A DNA stretch of 5,425 nucleotides from an uncultured Verrucomicrobiota bacterium (GCA_946482165.1 CAMLQS010000342.1:1-5425); one strand, 5' to 3'. Counted from the stretch's first letter, positions 1 through 5,425 are shown. Notes: generated from the letters alone by a model not told the origin. Numbers and translations are program-made.

Positions 1-442
1 GACCTTGAACGGGATGCTCGCGCCTTCGGCCGCGCCGGGGGCCGTCCTGCTCGGAGCGGGGCTCTTCGCCGTGCTTCTGGCGGAAAACTGCCGGGTGCCC
101 TTCGACGATCCCAACACGCATCTCGAGCTGACCATGATCCACGAGGCGATGGTGCTGGACCACAGCGGGCCGCCCCTGGCGGTGATCCTGCACGGCGCCG
201 CGATGAAGCTGCTCCTGTTCTCCGTGCTGCTCGCCCAGGCCGTGCTTCCCATCGGGCAAATGACGCCGGCGCTCGCCGCCGTGTCGCTGGCGGGCGCCGT
301 GCTCGCCGTCACCGTCGGCGTGGGGGCCGTCGAGTCGTTGCTGGCGCGCTTCGCCTTCCGGCGCGTGCCGCTCCTCCTCACGACCGCCTTTCTGCTCTGC
401 CTGTTCGCGTTGCTGCTCGCGTGGAAAGGCGGTGCGTCGTGA
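1..442 (+). CDS. hyfC: HyfC/HycD-like (NuoH family) membrane subunit, C-terminal part
   Basis: The gene is cut by the window start. The reading frame is open from base 2 and ends at TGA 440-442, leaving about 146 residues, roughly the C-terminal half of a family usually near 310 aa. The TTG at 5 and the ATG at 14 are internal codons, not starts. The diagnostic segment lies at about 83-169 and reads AENCRVPFDDPNTHLELTMI, then HEAMVLDHSG. It matches the HyfC/HycD version of the NuoH loop (PFDxPxTHLELTMIHEAMVLxxSG), not the NuoH form of complex I. Its acidic residues, proposed in the family to link the redox arm to ion movement, are present. About four hydrophobic segments are visible: one before this loop, one near 180-255 and two near 270-435. 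The family anchors the hydrophilic arm in the membrane. The stop overlaps the next start by four bases (GTGA), implying an operon. The family call is secure; the function of this complex is discussed under the large subunit. Confidence 0.93.
   Translation, partial: TLNGMLAPSAAPGAVLLGAGLFAVLLAENCRVPFDDPNTHLELTMIHEAMVLDHSGPPLAVILHGAAMKLLLFSVLLAQAVLPIGQMTPALAAVSLAGAVLAVTVGVGAVESLLARFAFRRVPLLLTTAFLLCLFALLLAWKGGAS
425..429 (+). promoter_or_regulatory. Probable ribosome binding site for the HyfE-like gene
   Basis: AAAGG lies nine bases before the GTG at 439 and inside the end of the HyfC-like gene. It supports GTG 439 over the in-frame GTG at 421, which would add six residues (VERRCV) with no counterpart in the family as I know it. 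It is the clearest Shine-Dalgarno-like site among the genes here; the other cluster genes have none obvious and may depend on coupling. Confidence 0.5.
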
Positions 443-1080
443 GCGGGACGGCGAATCTGCTGATCGGCCTCGCGATGGGGCTGAATCTGGTCGCGCTCGG
501 CAGCAACCGGCTGCCGTCCGTCATCCGCGCGATGTCGGTCCAGGGCATGGCGCTCGGTCTCCTCCCGCTCGTCCTCGAGGCGGAGTTCGACTTGCTGGTG
601 GCCCTGGTCGCCGTGCTCACGATGGTCGTCAAAGGATTCCTCATCCCCTCGCTGCTGCGCCGGGCGATGCGCGCCGCGCACATCGAACATGAAACCGAGC
701 CCTTCATCGGGTTCGTGCCGTCGCTCTTGCTCGGGGCGGCCGGCACCATCGCCGCGATCGCGGCGGCGCGCGCGCTGCCGCAGCTGCCCGAACACGCGGA
801 CACCCTGCTGGTGCCGGGCGCGCTGGCCTCCATGTTCACCGGCTTCGTTCTGCTCGTCGGCCGGGTGAAGGCGATTTTGCAGGTGTGCGGATATCTGATC
901 CTGGAGAACGGCATCTACCTTTTCGGCATGCTCCTCATCCACTCGACACCCCTGCTGGTGGAGTCCGGCATCCTCCTCGATCTGACCGCGGGCGTGTTCG
1001 TGATCGGCATCATCGTGGACCGCATCCAGCGCGCCTTCGATTCCCTCGACACCCGCAAACTCACCGTGCTCCGCGAATGA
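439..1080 (+). CDS. hyfE: HyfE-like membrane subunit of an Ehr/group 4 hydrogenase-type complex
   Basis: The product is 213 aa, close to the usual HyfE length of about 216. The start is GTG 439, overlapping the upstream stop as GTGA with AAAGG nine bases before it. The protein is strongly hydrophobic, with about six or seven membrane segments. The C-terminal half is NuoK-like: LENG at residues 155-158 (E156), VESG at 174-177 (E175), LLD at 179-181, and SLDT at 202-205 before a short LRE tail. E156 and E175 are plausible counterparts of the two buried glutamates of NuoK needed for ion transfer. K65 in the VVKGFLIP segment is a further buried charge. In the family this subunit sits between the HyfC-like anchor and the antiporter-like subunits. 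It ends in an ATGA overlap with the next gene. Alanine codons favour GCG (18 GCG, 7 GCC), unlike the downstream moaD. Confidence 0.92.
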   Translation: MSGTANLLIGLAMGLNLVALGSNRLPSVIRAMSVQGMALGLLPLVLEAEFDLLVALVAVLTMVVKGFLIPSLLRRAMRAAHIEHETEPFIGFVPSLLLGAAGTIAAIAAARALPQLPEHADTLLVPGALASMFTGFVLLVGRVKAILQVCGYLILENGIYLFGMLLIHSTPLLVESGILLDLTAGVFVIGIIVDRIQRAFDSLDTRKLTVLRE

Positions 1081-2519
1081 ACAGTTATCTTCTCGTTCTG
1101 ATTCCGCTGGCGGGCGCGGCGCTCGCCGCGATCTGGCCGAACGAACGGACGCGGCCTCTCCTGTTGCCGGCGTTCGCCGCCCCCCACGCCGCGCTCGCGT
1201 TTTGGATGCTCGCGCATCCCGGAAGCGTGCCGGACGGCGCCTGGCTGGCCTTCGATCCGATGGCGCGCGCGGTGCTGCCCGCGGTGTCCCTGCTTTTCCT
1301 CGTCTGCGCGATCTACGCCGTCACCTACCTGAAGCTCCGCGCGGAACGGCCCAACCGGACCTTTGTCGCGCTGCTGCTCGCGATTCTCGGCCTCTTGAGC
1401 GCCGGCCATCAGGCCCGCCACCTCGGGCTGCTTTGGATCACGACGGAGGCCGTCACGCTCGCCGCGGTGCCGCTCCTGCATTTCAACGCCACCCCGCGCG
1501 CCTTCGAGGCGACCTGGAAATACCTGCTCGTCGGCGGCACCGGCATCGCGCTTTCGCTCTTCGGCTCGTTCTGCCTCGGATACGCCTCGCTGCACGGCGG
1601 CGGCTCGGGCGACCTGACCTTCGCCGCGCTCGTGGAGCAAGGCGCCGGATTGTCGCGCGCGTGGGTGTTGATCGCCTGGGTCCTGCTCCTCGTCGGCTAC
1701 GGCACGAAGATGGGCCTCGCGCCGATGCACACCTGGAAGCCCGACGCCTATGGCGAAGCCCCCGGCATCGTCGGCGCGATCCTCGCGGGCGGCGTGACGT
1801 CCGTGGCGTTCACCGCCATCCTGCGCGTGCGCGGGGTCGTCGACGCGGCGGGACACGGCGCCGTCGCCGACCGGACCCTCCTCGCGATCGGCTTGTTCTC
1901 GATGCTCGTCGCGGCGCTGCTGATCCTCGGCGCGCGCGACTTCAAACGCATGCTCGCGTATTCGAGCGTCGAGCACATGGGCATCCTCGTGCTCGCCTCG
2001 TCGTTCGGACGCCCGGGCGTGTGGGCCGCGCTGTTTCACGTGTGGAGCAACAGCCTCACCAAGGGCGCCCTCTTCCTGAGCGCGGGCAACATCCGCCGCG
2101 CGGCCGGGGCCCGCACGATGGACGAGGTGCGCGGCATGGCCGTCGTCACGCCGCGCTCCGCCGCGATCTTTGTCGCCGGCATGTTCGCCGTGACCGCGTG
2201 CCCGCCCTTCGGCCCCTTTTTCAGCGAACTGAGCGTCCTGCGGGCGGGGATCGAAACCGGCCACCACGCCGCGACGGCGGGCTTCCTCGCCGGGCTGCTG
2301 TTCATCTTCTTCGGCCTCACGCGGCTGGTCTTCGCCATCGTGGACGGCCGGCCGCGCACCGCCGCGAAACCCGGCGCGGCCGGCGTGCGCGAAACCGCCG
2401 GCGTCGTCCTTCCGCCCCTCGTCCTGCTCGGCTTCTCGATCTGGCTGGGCCTCGCCACGCCGGAGGTCCTGCGCGACGCCTGGACCGCCGCCCTTGAGCA
2501 AATCTTTCCCGCGCGATGA
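1077..2519 (+). CDS. hyfF: HyfF-like proton/cation antiporter subunit (NuoL/M/N, Mrp antiporter family)
   Basis: The product is 480 aa if started at ATG 1077, which overlaps the upstream stop (ATGA). The frame is open further upstream, but that stretch is arginine- and histidine-rich read-through with no membrane character. The first residues, MNSYLLVLIPLAGAALAAIW, form a normal first membrane helix. The proton-conducting antiporter core runs from about residue 110 to 400. Key sites are E124 in WITTEAVTL, K148 in ATWKYLLVGG, K211 in GTKMGLAPMHTWKPDAYGEA (K211 with P216, H218, P222 and D223), R287 to K290 before LAYSSVEHMG, H321 and K329 in HVWSNSLTKGALF, and E384 in PPFGPFFSE. These correspond to the glutamate and lysine/histidine chain that carries protons in complex I antiporter subunits; the E384 assignment is by position only. 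The wording HTWKPDAYGEAPG is typical of HyfF/HycC-type subunits. All these residues look intact, so ion translocation is plausible. It is coupled to the next gene by an ATGA overlap. Confidence 0.93.
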   Translation: MNSYLLVLIPLAGAALAAIWPNERTRPLLLPAFAAPHAALAFWMLAHPGSVPDGAWLAFDPMARAVLPAVSLLFLVCAIYAVTYLKLRAERPNRTFVALLLAILGLLSAGHQARHLGLLWITTEAVTLAAVPLLHFNATPRAFEATWKYLLVGGTGIALSLFGSFCLGYASLHGGGSGDLTFAALVEQGAGLSRAWVLIAWVLLLVGYGTKMGLAPMHTWKPDAYGEAPGIVGAILAGGVTSVAFTAILRVRGVVDAAGHGAVADRTLLAIGLFSMLVAALLILGARDFKRMLAYSSVEHMGILVLASSFGRPGVWAALFHVWSNSLTKGALFLSAGNIRRAAGARTMDEVRGMAVVTPRSAAIFVAGMFAVTACPPFGPFFSELSVLRAGIETGHHAATAGFLAGLLFIFFGLTRLVFAIVDGRPRTAAKPGAAGVRETAGVVLPPLVLLGFSIWLGLATPEVLRDAWTAALEQIFPAR

Positions 2520-3997
2520 GCAGTTCGTCCCCCTTCGCCCTTCTCGCCAATGCCACCTCGCTCCCGTGGGCGGAGGTCCCGGAATGGCCCGTGGCGGACC
2601 TCGTCCGCCGGACCGCGGCCGAACTCGATCGCGGCGCCCGCCTCTGCGCCTGGTTCGGCGTGCCGGAGGATCTCGGCACGCGCGTCGTGGCGGTGCTGGC
2701 CTTCGACACCGACAACACGCTCGCGATCGCGCGGAGCACGCCGGCCCGGGGCGGCTATCGATCGCTCGCGGCGACGCATCCGCAGGCGCACTTGTTCGAG
2801 CGCGAAGTCTGGGAAGAACACGCGCTCACGCCGGAAGGGCACCCGTGGCTCAAGCCCGTGCGCAAAGCGTCGGGAGGGGCGCCGGTGCTCGCGGACTTCT
2901 TCCGCGTCGAGGGCCGCGAGGTCCATGAGGTGGCGGTCGGCCCCGTGCATGCGGGCATCATCGAGCCGGGCCACTTCCGCTTCCAATGCTCCGGCGAAGA
3001 GGTCCTGCACCTCGAGATCTCGCTCGGTTATCAGCACCGCGGCATCGAGCGCGCGGCCGTCGGCGGACCGCATCGCGCGACGATGAGCCAGATGGAAGTC
3101 GCGGCCGGGGACACGACCATCGGACACGCGACCGCCCACGCCTCCGTCATGGAGGCGCTGGCGGGCGCCGAAGCCCCCTTGCGCGCCCAATGGCTGCGCG
3201 CGCTGGCCCTGGAGCTCGAACGCCTCGCGAACCACACCGGCGATCTCGGCGCGCTCGCGAACGACGTGGCCTTTCTCCCGACCGCCTCGGCCTGCGGGAA
3301 AATCCGCGGCGATTTCCTGAATCTCACCGCGCTGCTCTGCGGCAACCGTTTCGGCCGCGGCCTGGTGAGACCGGGCGGGGTCCGCCACGACCTCGAGACC
3401 GCCCGAATGGAGCAAATGGCGGCGCGCCTCGACCTGGCGCTCGGGGAGGCGGAACGCGCGGCGAGCTGGTTGTGGGACGCCGCCGCCGTCCGCGCCCGCT
3501 TTGAAAACACGGGCCCCCTTTCGTCGAGACAGGCGATGGACCTCGGACTGGTCGGCCCCGCCGCGCGCGCGTGCGGCGTCGTGCGCGACGTGCGCTACGA
3601 TCATCCCGCCGGCTGGCATCGCATGGCGCAGGCGCCGGTGTCCGTCTGGCCGGGCGGCGACGTTTTCGCCCGCGCCCGCGTGCGGGGATTGGAATTGCAG
3701 CGCTCGGGCGAGTTTCTGCGCGAGCAACTCGGCGCCGCCCCCGAAGGCGAAATCCGGCAGGATCTCGCCGCCGCCCAGCCGGACCTCGTGGCGGTCGCGC
3801 TGGTCGAAGGCTGGCGCGGCGAGATCTGCCATGTCGCGATCACCGATGGCGACGGCCGCCTCCGCCGCTACAAGATCGTCGATCCGTCGTTTCACAACTG
3901 GATCGGGCTGGCGCTCGCGCTCCGCGGCCAGGCCATCTCCGACTTCCCGGTCTGCAACAAGAGCTTCAACCTGTCGTATTGCGGTTTCGATCTCTGA
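2516..3997 (+). CDS. hyfG: Ehr-type HyfG-like large subunit (NuoC-NuoD fusion) lacking all Ni-Fe ligands
   Basis: The product is 493 aa with a start at ATG 2516 (ATGA overlap). Residues about 25-118 form a NuoC-like 30 kDa region. Residues about 135-493 are NuoD/HycE-like, opening with GPVHAGIIEPGHFRF (142-156) and SLGYQHRGIER (169-179), and including NRFGRGLVRPGGV in mid-domain. The usual ERxCGxCxxxH motif reads EVAAGDTTIGH (194-204), so the two cysteines are A197 and T200 while E194, G198 and H204 remain. The usual DPCxxC motif reads DPSFHN (456-461), giving S458 and N461. All four Ni-Fe ligands are therefore gone. The C-terminus runs 32 residues past this motif to CNKSFNLSYCGFDL with no recognisable hydrogenase protease site. 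This fits the energy-converting hydrogenase-related (Ehr) complexes, intermediate between group 4 hydrogenases and complex I. It should not be annotated as an active hydrogenase or formate hydrogenlyase. Its substrate is unknown; H145 may sit where the complex I quinone-site histidine lies (inference). Confidence 0.9.
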   Translation: MSSSSPFALLANATSLPWAEVPEWPVADLVRRTAAELDRGARLCAWFGVPEDLGTRVVAVLAFDTDNTLAIARSTPARGGYRSLAATHPQAHLFEREVWEEHALTPEGHPWLKPVRKASGGAPVLADFFRVEGREVHEVAVGPVHAGIIEPGHFRFQCSGEEVLHLEISLGYQHRGIERAAVGGPHRATMSQMEVAAGDTTIGHATAHASVMEALAGAEAPLRAQWLRALALELERLANHTGDLGALANDVAFLPTASACGKIRGDFLNLTALLCGNRFGRGLVRPGGVRHDLETARMEQMAARLDLALGEAERAASWLWDAAAVRARFENTGPLSSRQAMDLGLVGPAARACGVVRDVRYDHPAGWHRMAQAPVSVWPGGDVFARARVRGLELQRSGEFLREQLGAAPEGEIRQDLAAAQPDLVAVALVEGWRGEICHVAITDGDGRLRRYKIVDPSFHNWIGLALALRGQAISDFPVCNKSFNLSYCGFDL

Positions 3998-4008
3998 GCC
4001 AAAAGGCT
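3997..4008 (+). other. Small inverted repeat between large- and small-subunit genes
   Basis: AGCC-AAAA-GGCT can form a four-pair hairpin overlapping the last base of the large-subunit stop codon. It lies in the 31-base gap that is the only break between cluster genes. No T run follows, so it is not a convincing terminator. It could be an mRNA stability or translation element, or chance. Confidence 0.25.
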
Positions 4009-4028
4009 AAGCCGCTCGGCGCCCCGTC

Positions 4029-4853
4029 ATGTTTGTTCTCGATACCCTCCTCCATCGTTTGAAGCGCGGCCGCGAGACCATGGCGTATCCGGACGCGCCG
4101 GCGCCCGCGTTGCCCGACCGCCACGGCGGCTCGCTGCGGGTCGAGTCCGCGCGCTGCGCCGAAGGCTGCGACGCCTGCGTCGACGTGTGCCCCACGAGCG
4201 CCATCGCGCCGCTCGCCTCGAAAGGCGTCACGCTCGACCTCGGCAAATGCCTGTTCTGCGGCGATTGCGTCGCCGCGTGCCCCGAAAAGGTCATCACGCG
4301 GACGGGCGACCACCGGATGGCGGCGAAGCGACGGGAGGACTTTATTCTCGGCGAACCGGGCAAAGAGGAGGTGCGGCTCGCCTCCGCGCTGGATGAAAAA
4401 CTGCGCCGGCTTTTCGGCCGATCCCTCCGGCTGCGACAGGTGAGCGCCGGCGGCAACGGCGCCGACGAAGCCGATCTCAACGTGCTCGGCACCATCGGGT
4501 GGGACCTCGGACGCTTCGGCATCCAGTTCGTGGCGTCGCCCCGCCACGCCGACGGCCTCGTGGTGACGGGCCCCGTCTCCGCCGGCATGGAACTCGCGCT
4601 GCGGAAAACCTACGACGCGATGCCCGACCCGAAAATCGTCATCGCCGTCGGCGCTTGCGCGATCTCCGGCGGCCCGTTTTCCGGCCACGAGGAGACAAGG
4701 GACGGCGTCGGCTCCATCCTGCCCGTCGATCTATTTATCCCGGGATGGCCGCCCCATCCGCTGACGATTCTCGACGGGCTGCTGCGCGTGCTGGGTCGGC
4801 TCGAGGAAAAGCACGACCACCCGCCGGCGCGCCCGGGGAACGGCGGCGAGTGA
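4029..4853 (+). CDS. hyfI: Fusion of 2x[4Fe-4S] ferredoxin domain (HyfH-like) and degenerate small subunit (HyfI/NuoB-like)
   Basis: The product is 274 aa. ATG 4029 is preferred over ATG 4080 because the leader MFVLDTLLHRLKRGRETMAY resembles the start of HyfH/HycF proteins; no clear ribosome binding site precedes it. Residues 43-55 (C43, C47, C50, C54, P55) and 74-85 (C74, C77, C80, C84, P85) supply eight cysteines for two [4Fe-4S] clusters; the first motif has CxxxC spacing where CxxC is usual. Residues about 130-258 are NuoB/HyfI-like, with RFGIQFVASPRHADGLVVTG (162-181), DPKIVIAVGACAISGG (200-215) and PVDLFIPGWPPHP (232-244). The four cysteines of the proximal cluster are expected as CxxC, GxC and PGCPP. 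Here they read N143, D146, C210 and W240, so only C210 survives. The fold seems kept but the canonical N2-type cluster cannot form. In E. coli Hyf the two halves are separate proteins. The electron acceptor of the ferredoxin domain is unknown. Confidence 0.9.
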   Translation: MFVLDTLLHRLKRGRETMAYPDAPAPALPDRHGGSLRVESARCAEGCDACVDVCPTSAIAPLASKGVTLDLGKCLFCGDCVAACPEKVITRTGDHRMAAKRREDFILGEPGKEEVRLASALDEKLRRLFGRSLRLRQVSAGGNGADEADLNVLGTIGWDLGRFGIQFVASPRHADGLVVTGPVSAGMELALRKTYDAMPDPKIVIAVGACAISGGPFSGHEETRDGVGSILPVDLFIPGWPPHPLTILDGLLRVLGRLEEKHDHPPARPGNGGE

Positions 4854-4864
4854 TGCCCGCGCTT

Positions 4865-4891
4865 CTTTCGTGCCCTTCGCGATCTTCGCGT
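4865..4891 (+). repeat. 9-nt period intergenic repeat (CTTCGCG type)
   Basis: Three consecutive 9-base units read CTTTCGTGC, CCTTCGCGA and TCTTCGCGT, sharing the core TTCGyG, in the gap between the small-subunit gene and moaD. On the opposite strand they give a GCGAAG-type repeat. The last two units also form a short palindrome, CGCGA-TCT-TCGCG, at 4878-4890, followed by TTAAAA. From memory, similar runs are scattered between genes in Verrucomicrobiota. No coding function is apparent. Confidence 0.6.
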
Positions 4892-4907
4892 TAAAACCCC
4901 TCCGCGA

Positions 4908-5147
4908 ATGACCCTCCTCTACTTCGCCCAAGCCAGACGAGTCACCGGCATCCCCTCGGAAAACCTCACGCCCGCCGCCCCGCTCACGGCCGACGAACTC
5001 TGGGCCGAGATCCTGCGCCGCCACCCCGACCTCGCCCTGCTCCACCCGGTCATCCGCCTCGCCCGCAACGGCGAATTCGCCGCCGACGACGCCCTTTTTC
5101 ATCCCGAAGACGAGGTCGCCCTCATCCCCCCCGTCTCCGGCGGCTGA
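4908..5147 (+). CDS. moaD: MoaD, molybdopterin synthase sulfur-carrier subunit
   Basis: The product is 79 aa, the usual MoaD length of about 80. It is a ubiquitin-like sulfur carrier acting in the cytoplasm. The C-terminal glycine is adenylated by MoeB and turned into a thiocarboxylate, and MoaD with MoaE then adds the dithiolene sulfurs to cyclic pyranopterin monophosphate to form molybdopterin. The N-terminus [14 protein letters not shown] matches the family start (xLYFAxxRxxxG), fixing ATG 4908. The C-terminus [11 protein letters not shown] ends in the required double glycine (G78, G79). ThiS is the main alternative but is shorter and lacks this N-terminus. No moaE or other cofactor gene is visible nearby. 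No Shine-Dalgarno site precedes the start; the leader is CCCCTCCGCGA. It is separated from the upstream cluster by a repeat, so it may be a separate unit. All 12 alanine codons are GCC. Confidence 0.92.
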   Translation: MTLLYFAQARRVTGIPSENLTPAAPLTADELWAEILRRHPDLALLHPVIRLARNGEFAADDALFHPEDEVALIPPVSGG

Positions 5148-5150
5148 AAT

Positions 5151-5180
5151 CGTTCTCGTTCTCATACTCGTTCTCGTTCT
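5151..5180 (+). repeat. Hexamer microsatellite (CGTTCT)n between moaD and rsmI
   Basis: Five tandem hexamers read CGTTCT, CGTTCT, CATACT, CGTTCT, CGTTCT, giving a symmetric array with a variant unit in the middle. It fills most of the 43-base gap between the moaD stop and the rsmI start. The opposite strand reads as GAGAAC repeats. Similar GAGAAC/GAGTAC runs are, from memory, frequent between genes in Opitutaceae. It is too short to assign a role; being directly upstream of a start codon, unit number could change 5' leader length. Confidence 0.75.
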
Positions 5181-5190
5181 CCTCGGATCG

Positions 5191-5425
5191 ATGTCCGCGC
5201 CCGTCCCCGACCAGCCCGCCGCCCCGACCGACGACACCGCCGCCCGCCTCTCCGCCCGGCCCGGCCACCTCTACGTCGTCGCCACTCCCATCGGCAACCT
5301 CGCCGACCTCACCGAGCGCGCTCGCCTCATTCTTTCCACCGTCGACCTTGTCGCCTGCGAGGATACCCGCACCACCGGCTCCCTGCTGACCCGCCTGGGG
5401 CTTCACCGCCCCCTCGTCCCCTATC
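5191..5425 (+). CDS. rsmI: RsmI, 16S rRNA (cytidine-1402-2'-O)-methyltransferase, N-terminal part
   Basis: The frame is open from ATG 5191 to the window end, giving 78 complete codons of a protein usually around 280 aa; the rest lies outside. RsmI uses S-adenosylmethionine to methylate the 2'-OH of C1402 in the decoding centre of 16S rRNA. The family signature is clear: [20 protein letters not shown] at residues 25-44, containing the TPIGNL motif (32-37), then [20 protein letters not shown] at 51-70, containing EDTR (57-60). These are the N-terminal features of the tetrapyrrole-methylase fold. Residues 1-24 form a proline- and alanine-rich leader ([16 protein letters not shown]) longer than in many homologues. 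The true start could be later, but the next candidates fall inside the conserved domain, and a weak GGA lies three bases before ATG 5191. The gene is on the same strand as moaD and 43 bases away, and alanine is mostly GCC as in moaD. Confidence 0.93.
   Translation, partial: MSAPVPDQPAAPTDDTAARLSARPGHLYVVATPIGNLADLTERARLILSTVDLVACEDTRTTGSLLTRLGLHRPLVPY

Noticed and set aside
885..1076. Upstream extension of the HyfF-like gene to an earlier start
   Set aside because: The extra 64 residues are Arg/His/Pro-rich and overlap the end of the HyfE-like gene. ATG 1077 gives a proper first membrane helix and a standard ATGA overlap.
915..2501. Long open frame on the - strand opposite the HyfF-like gene (about 528 codons)
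   Set aside because: It lies antisense to a clearly recognisable antiporter gene. Its product is rich in Arg, Gly, Glu and Ala without domain motifs, as expected of shadow frames in GC-rich DNA.
2036..3895. Long open frame on the - strand (about 619 codons) across the HyfF-like and large-subunit genes
   Set aside because: It spans two convincing + strand genes and their overlap, has low-complexity composition, and shows no recognisable family features.
4455..4748. Loss of small-subunit cysteines as sequencing error or pseudogene decay
   Set aside because: N143, D146 and W240 are separate in-frame changes at exactly the ligand positions, with intact surroundings and no frameshift or stop. 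The large subunit has parallel ligand loss. Error cannot be fully excluded from one sequence.
2516..4853. Active [NiFe] hydrogenase or formate hydrogenlyase, or true complex I
   Set aside because: The Ni-Fe cysteines are missing, which rules out a standard hydrogenase. The HyfC, HyfE and HyfF-type signatures and HyfG-type layout differ from complex I.
4853..4894. 13-codon frame starting at the ATG that overlaps the small-subunit stop
   Set aside because: It is made mostly of the 9-nt repeat, is too short, and resembles no known peptide.
4878..4896. Rho-independent terminator at CGCGA-TCT-TCGCG
   Set aside because: The stem is only five pairs with a three-base loop and is followed by TTAAAA, not a T run. 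It is better explained as part of the repeat.

Overview
The window comes from a GC-rich bacterium. It holds the 3' part of a tightly packed + strand gene cluster for a membrane-bound complex of the group 4 [NiFe]-hydrogenase / complex I superfamily, followed by moaD and the start of rsmI, also on the + strand. Two low-complexity repeats between the downstream genes, a 9-nt CTTCGCG-type repeat and a CGTTCT hexamer repeat, resemble intergenic repeats I associate with Opitutaceae and other Verrucomicrobiota. That taxonomic guess comes from memory, with moderate to low confidence.

Layout: C-terminal half of a HyfC/NuoH-like membrane subunit (1-442); HyfE-like membrane subunit (439-1080); HyfF-like antiporter subunit (1077-2519); HyfG-like large subunit with fused NuoC-type and NuoD-type regions (2516-3997); a ferredoxin-domain and small-subunit fusion resembling HyfH plus HyfI (4029-4853); moaD (4908-5147); 5' end of rsmI (5191 to window end). 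The first four genes are joined by GTGA or ATGA overlaps, which suggests one polycistronic, translationally coupled unit. Its promoter and first genes lie upstream of the window. There is no gene-free stretch over 300 bases; the longest gap is 54 bases.

The main result is the state of the cofactor sites. All four cysteines that hold Ni-Fe in true hydrogenases are replaced in the large subunit: A197 and T200 at the first motif, S458 and N461 at the second. This fits the energy-converting hydrogenase-related (Ehr) complexes, which resemble group 4 hydrogenases but have no Ni-Fe site. In addition, three of the four cysteines expected for the proximal [4Fe-4S] cluster (N2 equivalent) of the small subunit are replaced by N143, D146 and W240, and only C210 is left. 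The eight cysteines of the ferredoxin domain and the charged residues of the membrane subunits are intact, as are all reading frames. The cluster therefore appears to encode a conserved ion-translocating membrane arm attached to a hydrophilic arm with neither a Ni-Fe site nor a canonical N2 cluster. What such a complex does is unknown from this sequence.

moaD and rsmI look like separate housekeeping genes. Their alanine codons are almost all GCC, whereas the cluster prefers GCG (18 of 25 in the HyfE-like gene), which may reflect a different history.
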